A DNA stretch of 29,770 nucleotides from a virus. Below, in pieces: positions 7,309-14,694 of this stretch; within the stretch, counting starts at the first letter, position 1, and the number at the start of each line of letters is the position of its first letter. Location: IMG/VR virus record IMGVR_UViG_3300027829_000004, positions 1-29,770 of that record. The stretch is one strand, 5' to 3'. The notes beneath the pieces are model-generated. The model searched no databases, had not been told where the DNA came from, and saw only the letters and a program-made list of their open reading frames with translations. The translations under genes were made by a program, and so were the position numbers.

Positions 7309-9005
7309 GGGTTTGGTCTTCCCATTGGCTCCATCCAAAGAACCATCGCCTGTAAAACAAATTCAGCATCTCCAATTCCAGGAGTGGAAATTTGACCAGG
7401 AGTAAGATAAAGATGGAGTTGATGGAAACGAGCTACAGAACCAAGGTAGACTCGAACATAAGCAGCCTCTGAAGAAGGATCCGTTGCTACAGCTGTTGAA
7501 ACTGTCAGACTTTGAATTGCAGTATCGGGATCATCATCCGTATAAAGATCGCAGGTAAACGCTCCTTCCGCTGTAGAAGTTAAATAGAAGTCTACATAAG
7601 TAAGGCGCGCGTCTTTACCTTGTTCTAAGAAGGGATTCAATCGTTTTGTCCATATATCAAATCCATAGGAAATCGATACAGGAGCACCCACGATTGTGGG
7701 TGGGACCAAATCTGTAGTCAACTCTAATCCCGAATAAGTATAAATATTTCCATTCACATCGCCAGCAACAATCGTAAGGTCTCCAAATTCCACAGCCCCG
7801 GAATTCCAAGCGTCATTTTCTTGTTCCCAGGGCCAAACCATGTCTTCCCATCGAAGCGATTTCCACGCATTATATTTAGAGAAAACAGAGAATGCTTGTA
7901 GGTGTGTTGCCCAACTATCTTCTTGATAATTGTATGAAAGAATCATGTTAGGAGACGTTGCAGAAGTTGAACCATCTAGATAGGTCCAGTAAGCAAACTG
8001 TCTATTCTGATCACGAATGCCCTGTATTTGTTCCAATCCGCTTGTCGAAGAGTTCACATTATCCATAAAATCAATGATCTTCTCGTCAATACGAGTCACA
8101 TTGGATTGGTCGGCACTCACAATTCCATATCGAGAAATGGCTACCACGCCTTTATCAAAAGATACACGACTAAATTGACACTCTGCTCCTTTATTATCAT
8201 TGATCTGTTGGAATACAAATGGAAGAAGATTATTTCCTGTGTAAACCAACTTCCAGGTACTTGTAGGGCAGAAAATAATGAGTGTGTCCTTGTTGAATTC
8301 GGCAGAAATGATTTGCTCATAGGAAGGAAGATCAACGAATCCTCCAAATCCAACCAGATCGTCTCTCCATACATTATCGTTGCCTACAAACGGAGGTGGG
8401 GGAGTTCCAACAGTAGTGTAGGGATTGCCGATTTGAGACCATCTTGCTCTGTAAGGATAGGAAACTCCAGATTCGAGTGTATTGATGGCCACAAGACGAT
8501 TTTTATAGGGTAGAATAATTTGAGCAGTATTTAGAAAGGTGGGAACCGCGTTTAACTGAGGTGAAATCATGTTCCACGTTGTGCCCGTAAAGTAGTAGGC
8601 TATGGGATCTTTTCCATTGGTTGCCCAGAATGCTCTAGCAAAATTTGTAGTCCAGAAAAAATTCAGATTGTTTCCAGTCCAGACAGTAGCTCCAGAAATA
8701 TTGTCAAATGCAGAAGTTGCTGTATTGAACTTGAAGACCTGTGTAAGATTGAAGGCAATAAGATTTTGTGTGGTCAATCCAAATAATGTTTGAGTGCCCA
8801 GACCCATGACCGGACCCGCAGGAAGACTTGTTACAGTGACAAAGGTGTCGTGCATGATCTCGACACCTGGGCGCTTATGGATATTGCCTCTCCAGCAATA
8901 GGCATTACTCAAGATGGGAAATGCGTCATTAGGAAGGAGCCACGGCTTGTAGTAAGTGAACAAACCACCCTTGAGATTACCTATAAGGAATGGTTGTAGA
9001 GGCAT
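7305..9005 (-). CDS. Large tail tube / tail hub protein (gp12-like role)
   Basis: 566 residues from the ATG at 9005 (MPLQPFLIGNLKGGLFT). This start lies 5 bases past the stop of the previous gene and begins the conserved part, so it is preferred over the 9056 start. The sequence is rich in aromatic residues and beta-strands, with motifs such as YKPWLLPNDAFPILSNAYCW near the start and LIIFCPTSTWKLVYTGN in the middle, as in the beta-propeller-like tail tubular proteins that follow the connector gene in podophages. Homologues starting in this way are frequent in metagenomic phages. The gene order connector, small tail gene, this gene supports the tube/nozzle role. The fold itself is inferred. 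Confidence 0.65.
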   Translation of the reverse strand: MPLQPFLIGNLKGGLFTYYKPWLLPNDAFPILSNAYCWRGNIHKRPGVEIMHDTFVTVTSLPAGPVMGLGTQTLFGLTTQNLIAFNLTQVFKFNTATSAFDNISGATVWTGNNLNFFWTTNFARAFWATNGKDPIAYYFTGTTWNMISPQLNAVPTFLNTAQIILPYKNRLVAINTLESGVSYPYRARWSQIGNPYTTVGTPPPPFVGNDNVWRDDLVGFGGFVDLPSYEQIISAEFNKDTLIIFCPTSTWKLVYTGNNLLPFVFQQINDNKGAECQFSRVSFDKGVVAISRYGIVSADQSNVTRIDEKIIDFMDNVNSSTSGLEQIQGIRDQNRQFAYWTYLDGSTSATSPNMILSYNYQEDSWATHLQAFSVFSKYNAWKSLRWEDMVWPWEQENDAWNSGAVEFGDLTIVAGDVNGNIYTYSGLELTTDLVPPTIVGAPVSISYGFDIWTKRLNPFLEQGKDARLTYVDFYLTSTAEGAFTCDLYTDDDPDTAIQSLTVSTAVATDPSSEAAYVRVYLGSVARFHQLHLYLTPGQISTPGIGDAEFVLQAMVLWMEPMGRPNP

Positions 9006-9009
9006 TGCG

Positions 9010-9627
9010 CTAACCCAATCCCAGAAAGACACCAATCTGAACTTCAGGACCGCCAATACCTAGATTGGTGGTAAATGTCAGAACAAAGGAATTCAAATTT
9101 CTTGTAATAGCTGAGCACCCGACGGGAGTCCCATTGAAATTGCCAATAATGCTATAAAAAACAAAATAATCCAAAGATGGAGCATTGTTAGTGAAGTTCA
9201 CGGTTAGAGTAGCTGAAGTTGCGCCGCCAACTGTCATAATAGAAGCCACATTAATTGGCGTTCCAGTTATTACCGCCGTTCCCCCAAAAGTACCAGAGAC
9301 CCTGACTCCAGCAAAAAACGCTCCGAAAATGCTACTGCGATTAGTAACCTGTTGAATGGGGCCACTGCTTTGATAACGATAAAAGGCTTCAGAATTGCCC
9401 CCTTGTACCTTTGCGTAAACCGCGCCTTCTGTGCCCCCAGTAGTGGGATCTAATGCCTGATTAAGAACATGAACAGCCTGATGATGGCCAGCCGTTGCAC
9501 CGCCCACAGTATATGCTACGTGGTCTATCGCAAACTGAGCATTTAATTGAGTAAAGTTAGTCAGAATTTGAGGCTGACTTTGAGCAATGATATCTGTGGG
9601 CTGAGGGATGTTTGGATTATAAGTCAT
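9010..9627 (-). CDS. Putative tail or head-associated structural protein
   Basis: 205 residues starting MTYNPNIPQPTDIIAQSQPQILTNF, a start I associate with small structural proteins of metagenomic podophages (a helix with QPQILTNF-QLN followed by a DHV motif). The rest is beta-rich and Gly/Thr/Val-rich (FAGVRVSGTFGGTAVITG), like a jelly-roll or collar-type domain. AGGAAATAAA precedes the ATG. It lies between the connector and the large tail protein. The exact location in the particle is unknown. Confidence 0.6.
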   Translation of the reverse strand: MTYNPNIPQPTDIIAQSQPQILTNFTQLNAQFAIDHVAYTVGGATAGHHQAVHVLNQALDPTTGGTEGAVYAKVQGGNSEAFYRYQSSGPIQQVTNRSSIFGAFFAGVRVSGTFGGTAVITGTPINVASIMTVGGATSATLTVNFTNNAPSLDYFVFYSIIGNFNGTPVGCSAITRNLNSFVLTFTTNLGIGGPEVQIGVFLGLG

Positions 9628-9628
9628 T

Positions 9629-9778
9629 TTATTTCCTAAAAGCGTTAATCCAGCGCACGAACCAGCAGGATCTTTTCTTTTTTGTAATCTGCTTTACAAA
9701 TGTACGAGTGGGCTTTTTCTTAGCCCTCTTCTTTTTCTTTTTAACTTGTGGTAAAGTTACTCCATGGTCCCCATGCAT
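9629..9778 (-). CDS. Small lysine/arginine-rich basic protein
   Basis: Forty-nine residues from the ATG at 9778 to a stop at 9629. The first 38 bases of the frame overlap the 3' end of the connector gene in another frame. After MHGDHGVTLPQV the protein contains KKKKKRAKKK and RTFVKQITKKKRS and ends WINAFRK. A weak GGA precedes the ATG and the gene fills the gap between its neighbours. It is probably a nucleic-acid-binding or virion-packaged basic peptide. A longer frame to 9907 is only the shadow of the connector gene. The start is uncertain. Confidence 0.5.
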   Translation of the reverse strand: MHGDHGVTLPQVKKKKKRAKKKPTRTFVKQITKKKRSCWFVRWINAFRK

Positions 9779-10697
9779 AATTTCCGTTATCCGCGTAAAG
9801 GGTTTGTGCGCGCTCCACAGCAATTTGCTTAAGAGTTCGTCTTTGAGCAATATCTTTATAATTTTGATACAGAGGATAAAACTTCTGGTACTGATCCATA
9901 TCACCATTGTCTTCGAATACCTTTAACGATGCTCCCATTGCGATCATTTCCCACCATTCGATGAAATTTGGCATTGCAAGGGGATTAGTAGACACTAACT
10001 GAGTTGGTCGCACATAGACCTGTACTCGGAATAGATAAGGCTGATTTGGAACAGGTCTAAAAACAAATGTTTGGTTGAAGAACAGCACATCTGTTGGCCA
10101 TCCAGCCGTATATGAAGCGTTTTCTCCAAAAATTATGGTACCTGTCGCTACAGGATTTGGAAAAGTGACTGTTGCGAAAGCAGTGATATAGTTAACGGTT
10201 CCCATTAGGGTAGGTGAATTCAATGCATATAGATTTCCGTCTTTATTGATGTCCGTCACGGACTGAACACCATCTGAAATGACAACCGTTCCGGGAACTA
10301 TAGGAGCAGTCAATGTTCCGCTATATGTCACCCCTCCATTGCCTAAGGTGAACGTAATCGACTGAGTCGTTTCTGGCCAAATCTGATAGAAAGATTGGGG
10401 GTCTTCTCTCACAGATATCTGCTGACCTCCTACCCAAGCGGTCTTATCAATCTCTAATGGATAGAGCACCGTAGGATTCAAAGACCCCGTCTGTGGAGGC
10501 AGAGTATAGGTATCCACATTTGATTGTAGTACAATCTCGAAATACTGCTTCAAGTCAAGGGTACGAAACTCATCAGGGAAATTGAGCGTGTAGTAATTAT
10601 TGACGTAGAAATCGATCTGAGCATCGGCTAGCTGCGTCACACTCGGTCGTCCGGTGATATTGCGAACTTTTTGTCTAATATCAGCCAGTGTTGCCAT
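9741..10697 (-). CDS. Head-tail connector / tail tube adaptor protein
   Basis: 318 residues. The N-terminus (MATLADIRQKVRNITGRPSVTQL) and the following DFYVNNYYTLNFPDEFR stretch are of the type seen in podophage adaptor proteins (T7 gp11 / P22 gp4 role). The central part is a beta-rich insertion. The C-terminal part is helical (EWWEMIAMGASLKVFEDNGD, QRRTLKQIAVERAQTLY), as expected for a ring-forming adaptor that contacts the portal. The gene follows the capsid genes and precedes the tail tube genes. Its 3' end overlaps a small basic-protein gene. Confidence 0.65.
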   Translation of the reverse strand: MATLADIRQKVRNITGRPSVTQLADAQIDFYVNNYYTLNFPDEFRTLDLKQYFEIVLQSNVDTYTLPPQTGSLNPTVLYPLEIDKTAWVGGQQISVREDPQSFYQIWPETTQSITFTLGNGGVTYSGTLTAPIVPGTVVISDGVQSVTDINKDGNLYALNSPTLMGTVNYITAFATVTFPNPVATGTIIFGENASYTAGWPTDVLFFNQTFVFRPVPNQPYLFRVQVYVRPTQLVSTNPLAMPNFIEWWEMIAMGASLKVFEDNGDMDQYQKFYPLYQNYKDIAQRRTLKQIAVERAQTLYADNGNYAWGPWSNFTTS

Positions 10698-10698
10698 A

Positions 10699-11118
10699 TT
10701 ACATCAATTCCGATGAAGAGAAGTGAAAGCGGTTAATCATCTGCTTTACCCTCGGCATCGCCCTTCCCGTCTCATCCGTTATGATAGACTGATCGTAGAT
10801 AGGATAATGACAATTACGATTGATGTGCTTAGCTACAGAAAGAGGGATCGTATACATCAACCCGTCTTGAAAATGATAGGTTTTCACCGGCTGATCTTTA
10901 TAGAGCCTTACAGTGAACCGCACATGTTGTCCTGGATGCTGAACGTTACGAAACACCCCAGTCACCATCTTCTCATGCTCTTTTTTAAAACAGTTAAGAT
11001 TGTCAGGACACTTGTTGTGATGATCTGCTCTAGCTTCGTCTGATACCTTTGCAACCTCTTCTACAGATATCTTTGCGGGGCGTCCACGTTCACGTTTCAC
11101 TTCTGTTTGTGTTTCCAT
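10699..11118 (-). CDS. Conserved phage protein of unknown function
   Basis: 139 residues. A charged N-terminus (RERGRPAKISVEEV) is followed by a compact domain with FRNVQHPGQHVRFTVRLYKDQPV and then TIPLSVAKHINRNCHYPIYDQ. I recall small proteins with this VAKH-N-NC-YP pattern next to capsid and connector genes in podophages, where they may be head completion or decoration factors; the function is not established. It begins 53 bases after the decoration gene, behind a strong hairpin at 11135-11162, and ends 1 base before the connector start. Confidence 0.65.
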   Translation of the reverse strand: METQTEVKRERGRPAKISVEEVAKVSDEARADHHNKCPDNLNCFKKEHEKMVTGVFRNVQHPGQHVRFTVRLYKDQPVKTYHFQDGLMYTIPLSVAKHINRNCHYPIYDQSIITDETGRAMPRVKQMINRFHFSSSELM

Positions 11119-11134
11119 AATTTCCTTAAATTTT

Positions 11135-11162
11135 AGGGAAGGAGTCTCAAGACTCCCTCCCT
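11135..11162 (-). promoter_or_regulatory. Strong mRNA hairpin between capsid and connector genes
   Basis: GGGA (11136-11139) pairs with TCCC (11158-11161) and GGAGTC (11141-11146) with GACTCC (11151-11156), around a 4-base loop. Read as minus-strand RNA the single internal mismatch becomes a G-U pair, so the stem is continuous over about 11 pairs. The sequence after it is not T-rich, so it is not a classical terminator. An mRNA-stabilising, processing or leaky termination element between abundant capsid products and less abundant connector products is likely. Confidence 0.55.
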
Positions 11163-11170
11163 TGAGTTAA

Positions 11171-12121
11171 TTAAACTCCTTTCATTGCTCGATACCAGAT
11201 CACGTCGTTAGTTGCTCCAGCAACGGCACTTCCAAAATGGACGCCGAAAGAAGCAGTGTTGTCGACAGAATCTGTTAACGCAACTCCAAACTCTCCCACG
11301 GGGATAACCTCTGGGAATGAGAATGGAACGTTTCCAGATGGAGGGAAATTAAAGGCAGTGAATGCAGTTGTATCAATACCGACTGAGAATGTTGTCGGTG
11401 TCAATACAGTAATCGTTACTTGAACTTCATTTAACTGACTCATTCCCCATGCGGCAGTAGCCAGACCCGCTATCTGAGGTAAAATCAAACGATAGATATC
11501 GTTTGTAGCATACCCATTAGGCACACTAGTTGTCACAACGCCAGGATTAGCCTGCGTAATGTTAGTAATTACAATCGCAGGAGGAACCCAGTTGGAGTAC
11601 TTGTTTACTTTTCTAATGAAACCAGCGGTTGCAGGAGCCGCAAAGCCGGTAGTATTCAATTGAATTGTAAATGTAGAAGCTCCTGTTACAGTCACCACAA
11701 AAAATAATGTAGAGATCTGTTGCATGCCAGTTACGTTGTAGAATCCTACAATGTCTCCTGTGGTTAAACCATGAGGAGTTCCTGTAGTAACTACAGCCGG
11801 GTTGGCTTGAGTAATAGAAGTAATAAGAATGGAGGGTCCAAGTTCTAGTGCACCACCGTCAATAGCTGTGAAACCGCCACTGGTGATCACGGAACTTGTA
11901 TCAGTAGCAGCTCCTGCTGTGTTTTGTACAACAAAAGCAGAATCTGCTGCCATTCCATTAAACCAAGTTGACTTCTTGACAACTCCAGGAGTTGCAGTAG
12001 ATCCTTGGTTGGTTTGGTTCCAGGTCTCGAATTCATCTGGAATAAACGGCAGAAGCAGATCCTGTGGAGCTCCTGTCGATATTACTTTACCTATGATAGT
12101 ATTTTCATATGATACGGCCAT
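11171..12121 (-). CDS. Head decoration-like protein with internal repeat
   Basis: 316 residues, Gly/Thr/Val-rich and beta-rich. It contains two copies of a motif, ITSITQANPAVVTTGTPHGL near residue 100 and ITNITQANPGVVTTSVPNGY near residue 185. Each is followed by (T/A)T(G/N)D. These resemble the short beta-barrel repeats often labelled ubiquitin-activating E1 FCCH-like in phage structural proteins. The gene lies directly after the major capsid gene (11 bases) behind the same promoter, so the product is probably abundant. Decoration, capsid stabilisation or cell-surface adhesion are the likely roles. Confidence 0.6.
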   Translation of the reverse strand: MAVSYENTIIGKVISTGAPQDLLLPFIPDEFETWNQTNQGSTATPGVVKKSTWFNGMAADSAFVVQNTAGAATDTSSVITSGGFTAIDGGALELGPSILITSITQANPAVVTTGTPHGLTTGDIVGFYNVTGMQQISTLFFVVTVTGASTFTIQLNTTGFAAPATAGFIRKVNKYSNWVPPAIVITNITQANPGVVTTSVPNGYATNDIYRLILPQIAGLATAAWGMSQLNEVQVTITVLTPTTFSVGIDTTAFTAFNFPPSGNVPFSFPEVIPVGEFGVALTDSVDNTASFGVHFGSAVAGATNDVIWYRAMKGV

Positions 12122-12132
12122 AATCCACCCTC

Positions 12133-13089
12133 CTATGCTCCAGATGAAGTTGAAGCAAGGTCAACAGTCCACGTATCATTTAAGATACGGGTCGCATACG
12201 CGAACTTATAACCTGCAGTTTGTCTTTGATTCAGAGGATCATCTCCATAGCCCAGTGGCTTGTAGATGAATTCTGCAGTAGCTTCTGTCAAATCAACACA
12301 TCCGTAGGCTTCTCTTGCAACGATCATGTTATGGTAAACAGTGTTACCCAACATTGATGTTTGAGGAGTCTGTGCTCCGAAAGAGGACTGAAGAACGCGA
12401 ACGTTTCCAACAGATCCCCATTCATAGGGCAAGATGTTTTGATAAGAAGGATATTGTGCCTGGCTAATAAAGCCGGTCACATTCTCAAGGTCGTCGATGA
12501 TTGATGAGTTCATAAACATCCAGAACGCTTCACGAATTGGAGCTGTTCCAAACTTCAACGAACCTTCGATATCGTCACTAATAAACATAGCATTGTTGCT
12601 CAAAAGAGTCTGAACAACGATATCAATGTCTATTCTAGTCAATTCTGTGGGATTATCGCCATCACCACCATTGACGCAATTGACTTGAGAAGCGGTTGCC
12701 ACAAGCATGTCACGAGTCAAAATATCTTCTGATTCGCGCATTGATTGTGCAAGCAAAGATGCGGTTTCATTGAGAACCGGATCCTGGTTAACAGCTGTGA
12801 CCTGATCGGTGATCAATACATAGCTTCCGTACCATTCGATCGTCGCATCAATGTCTACTGCGGTTAAACTCTGAGCAGCGGGACTTACTCCGCTAGGGCC
12901 CAGAGGAACAATCGCAGGAGCCAAGTTGTTATATCGTCTGAAACGAATTGTTCTACCTTCACGAGAAGGAAGAGTTTTCTTTAATCCAAACCGCTTGTAC
13001 ATCAGGTTTGGCATAGGTCTTGAGAGCAAGACCTTATCAAACCACTGCTGCACAGGGGCTGGAAGGGTGTTAATTGTAGTAATTGCCAT
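12133..13089 (-). CDS. Major capsid protein, N4-gp56-like
   Basis: 318 residues. The N-terminus is characteristic of the N4-gp56 major capsid family as I recall it: TINTLPAPVQQWFDKVLLSR, then KRFGLKKTLPSREGRTIRFR and YNNLAPAIVPLGPSG. The remainder fits the HK97-type capsid fold expected for that family, with a long helix around residues 110-135 (LNETASLLAQSMRESEDILT) and a C-terminal beta-rich part. It follows the scaffold gene by 17 bases and precedes the decoration gene, the expected order. The protein is somewhat shorter than N4 gp56 itself. No internal cleavage site is evident. Confidence 0.88.
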   Translation of the reverse strand: MAITTINTLPAPVQQWFDKVLLSRPMPNLMYKRFGLKKTLPSREGRTIRFRRYNNLAPAIVPLGPSGVSPAAQSLTAVDIDATIEWYGSYVLITDQVTAVNQDPVLNETASLLAQSMRESEDILTRDMLVATASQVNCVNGGDGDNPTELTRIDIDIVVQTLLSNNAMFISDDIEGSLKFGTAPIREAFWMFMNSSIIDDLENVTGFISQAQYPSYQNILPYEWGSVGNVRVLQSSFGAQTPQTSMLGNTVYHNMIVAREAYGCVDLTEATAEFIYKPLGYGDDPLNQRQTAGYKFAYATRILNDTWTVDLASTSSGA

Positions 13090-13106
13090 TGGCTAGCCTT
13101 CTAATT

Positions 13107-13763
13107 TTAATGTCCTTTGGCAAAATTTTGAGACATTTTCCAAATCTCATCGGGTTTCATTTGAGCAAAGTTAGCAGCCTCTCCTTGAAGACCTGGAGCC
13201 GCAGCAGCAGAAAGAGGCCTTGAAATGTTCTTCAAGATTTTTTCCGCTTTCTTGGGATTGCTAGCAGGTTTGTCAGGAGCATTTGCTTTTGCCATTTGAT
13301 ATGCCGTTAAAAAAGGGTTTTTAGTCTCATAAATTGCCGAAAGAAGATCGGGGTTTTCTTCGATTTGCGGTTTTAAGTAGGTCTCGATGACTTCCTTGTA
13401 GTCCGGAAAGCGAGCCATGACTTCTTTTTCTTGCGATGCTTTTGTATGCTCTTTAACGATCTTCAATGCGGCCTCTCTGGCCTGCCGTTCAGCTAATTTC
13501 TTAGCTTGAGCGACAGTGACCACATCATCATCACCGAGTTCATCAAGTTCATCCTTCGGAGCAGTTTGTTGTTCTAATCGCATCTGCAGTTCGCGAATAC
13601 GATTTTGCTGCTCTTGAAGCGTCTGCCTTACTTGAGCCCAGTTTTTATCCGTATCATTTGATTGCGGCTCTGGCGTTTCAGTTGGGGCGGATTCGATATT
13701 CGAAGCTTCTTGCTCGACCTGTTCTACAACTCTTTCTTCTTCAACCTTCTCTTCTGTTTCCAT
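13107..13763 (-). CDS. Capsid scaffold protein
   Basis: 218 residues, highly charged. A Glu-rich N-terminus (METEEKVEEERVVEQVEQEA) leads to a coiled coil from about residue 45 to 130 (RQTLQEQQNRIRELQMRLEQ, AKKLAERQAREAALKIV). After Pro/Ala-rich linkers a short C-terminal helix (ANFAQMKPDEIWKMSQNFAK) is the likely capsid-binding end. Position immediately before the major capsid gene, acidic helical character and length all fit an internal assembly scaffold. It is the first gene after the promoter at 13844-13872. Confidence 0.8.
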   Translation of the reverse strand: METEEKVEEERVVEQVEQEASNIESAPTETPEPQSNDTDKNWAQVRQTLQEQQNRIRELQMRLEQQTAPKDELDELGDDDVVTVAQAKKLAERQAREAALKIVKEHTKASQEKEVMARFPDYKEVIETYLKPQIEENPDLLSAIYETKNPFLTAYQMAKANAPDKPASNPKKAEKILKNISRPLSAAAAPGLQGEAANFAQMKPDEIWKMSQNFAKGH

Positions 13764-13843
13764 GTCATCCTCGTGGTATTCGGCGGCAATACCTGTTACG
13801 CCCTAACATTTTTACGCCCGCTAGCCGGCGACACTTGTGTTGG

Positions 13844-13872
13844 ATGATAATATTTAATATTTTACTTGTCAT
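13844..13872 (-). promoter_or_regulatory. Promoter of the scaffold-capsid genes
   Basis: On the minus strand ATGACA (13867-13872) and TATCAT (13844-13849) stand 17 bases apart; each matches 5 of 6 bases of the housekeeping sigma-factor consensus. It lies in the only sizeable gap (13764-13874) inside the packaging-capsid block and is followed by an 80-base leader to the scaffold gene. The leader contains a GC-rich inverted segment (around 13817-13831). It is the best promoter match seen in the late region. Confidence 0.6.
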
Positions 13873-13874
13873 TT

Positions 13875-14237
13875 TTAGTAAAAAATTTCGGTCGGGGAAT
13901 TTCGCTGCAACTCATTGAAAGACTCAATAACCTCTGGAACGGGCTCACCAACAGAGCCCGTGTCCATGGTCGGCCAATCACCAGCTAGTGCCCACTCCAA
14001 CGTGAGCTTGCCCTCGCGGTTATCTACACCAAAGAGCATGGTCGATAACATCATCTTGGGTTTCACTTTCGTTATCATGATCTTTTCGCGAATGATCGTG
14101 CGATCTTTACGATCCGGCTTTGCATGAACCCAGATGTAGTACTTATCAGCAAAATCTTGATGACTATTGATAATCTTCTCGATTCGCTTCATAAGACCAC
14201 GTGTCATTTCTTGTCTGGTTTCACCGAGCTGCTGCAT
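13875..14237 (-). CDS. Unknown protein between portal and scaffold
   Basis: 120 residues, soluble and mixed alpha/beta. It starts MQQLGETRQEMTRGLMKRIE. A basic central part (KPDRKDRTIIREKIMITKVK) is followed by an acidic C-terminus containing WALAGDWPTMDTGSVGEPVP. It is 11 bases after the preceding gene in the packaging operon. Small genes in this position are conserved in many podophages and may act in head assembly, but no family or catalytic motif is recognised. Confidence 0.65.
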   Translation of the reverse strand: MQQLGETRQEMTRGLMKRIEKIINSHQDFADKYYIWVHAKPDRKDRTIIREKIMITKVKPKMMLSTMLFGVDNREGKLTLEWALAGDWPTMDTGSVGEPVPEVIESFNELQRNSPTEIFY

Positions 14238-14248
14238 TTTGCTTCTCC

Positions 14249-14683
14249 TTAGCCTTCTCCTTGACCGGTCGAAAATCCACCTGGATTATTGTGGAAGTTC
14301 TTATCGGTTCTATCGCAAGAATCCGTGTAAAGTCTTTCATAATCATTACCACGCTCGTTGCCAGTAAGATCATAGGGATAATGTTCTTGAGCAGGATAAG
14401 CGTTCACGCCTCGTCCTCCCATGTAACTAAAATCTCCATACATTCCACGGAAAGGAGCGTTTCTTTGATCGCCACTTTCTCTGGAATTAGAGTCTCTTGG
14501 CTGATCATAGCCTCGTCCTCTATCCATTTCTCCCTTACGACTCATGGGCCCTTCTCTACTTTCTCTAGGCTCATACAACTCGTATGGATTTGCTTTTTCA
14601 GGAACCATTTTACGATTCCTGTATTGCGGCACATCAGCAGGACCCATCTGAGGTGCTCTATAGTCTTCTCTTCGTTTTGCCAT
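14249..14683 (-). CDS. Hydrophilic disordered protein, unknown
   Basis: 144 residues, dominated by Arg, Glu, Gly, Asp, Tyr, Asn and Pro (PQYRNRKMVPEKANPYELYE, RGRGYDQPRDSNSRESGDQR). Almost no hydrophobic core is visible, so the protein is probably intrinsically disordered. It is between the portal gene and the 14237 gene with small gaps, so it is co-transcribed with packaging genes and may be a virion-associated or assembly factor. Its coding status is supported by the full-length open frame in operon context. No function can be assigned. Confidence 0.6.
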   Translation of the reverse strand: MAKRREDYRAPQMGPADVPQYRNRKMVPEKANPYELYEPRESREGPMSRKGEMDRGRGYDQPRDSNSRESGDQRNAPFRGMYGDFSYMGGRGVNAYPAQEHYPYDLTGNERGNDYERLYTDSCDRTDKNFHNNPGGFSTGQGEG

Positions 14684-14694
14684 AACTTCCTCCG

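Noticed and set aside
9779-9907. Upstream part of the frame containing the small basic protein
   Set aside because: This part lies wholly within the connector gene in another frame and has a different composition; only the last 49 codons look real.
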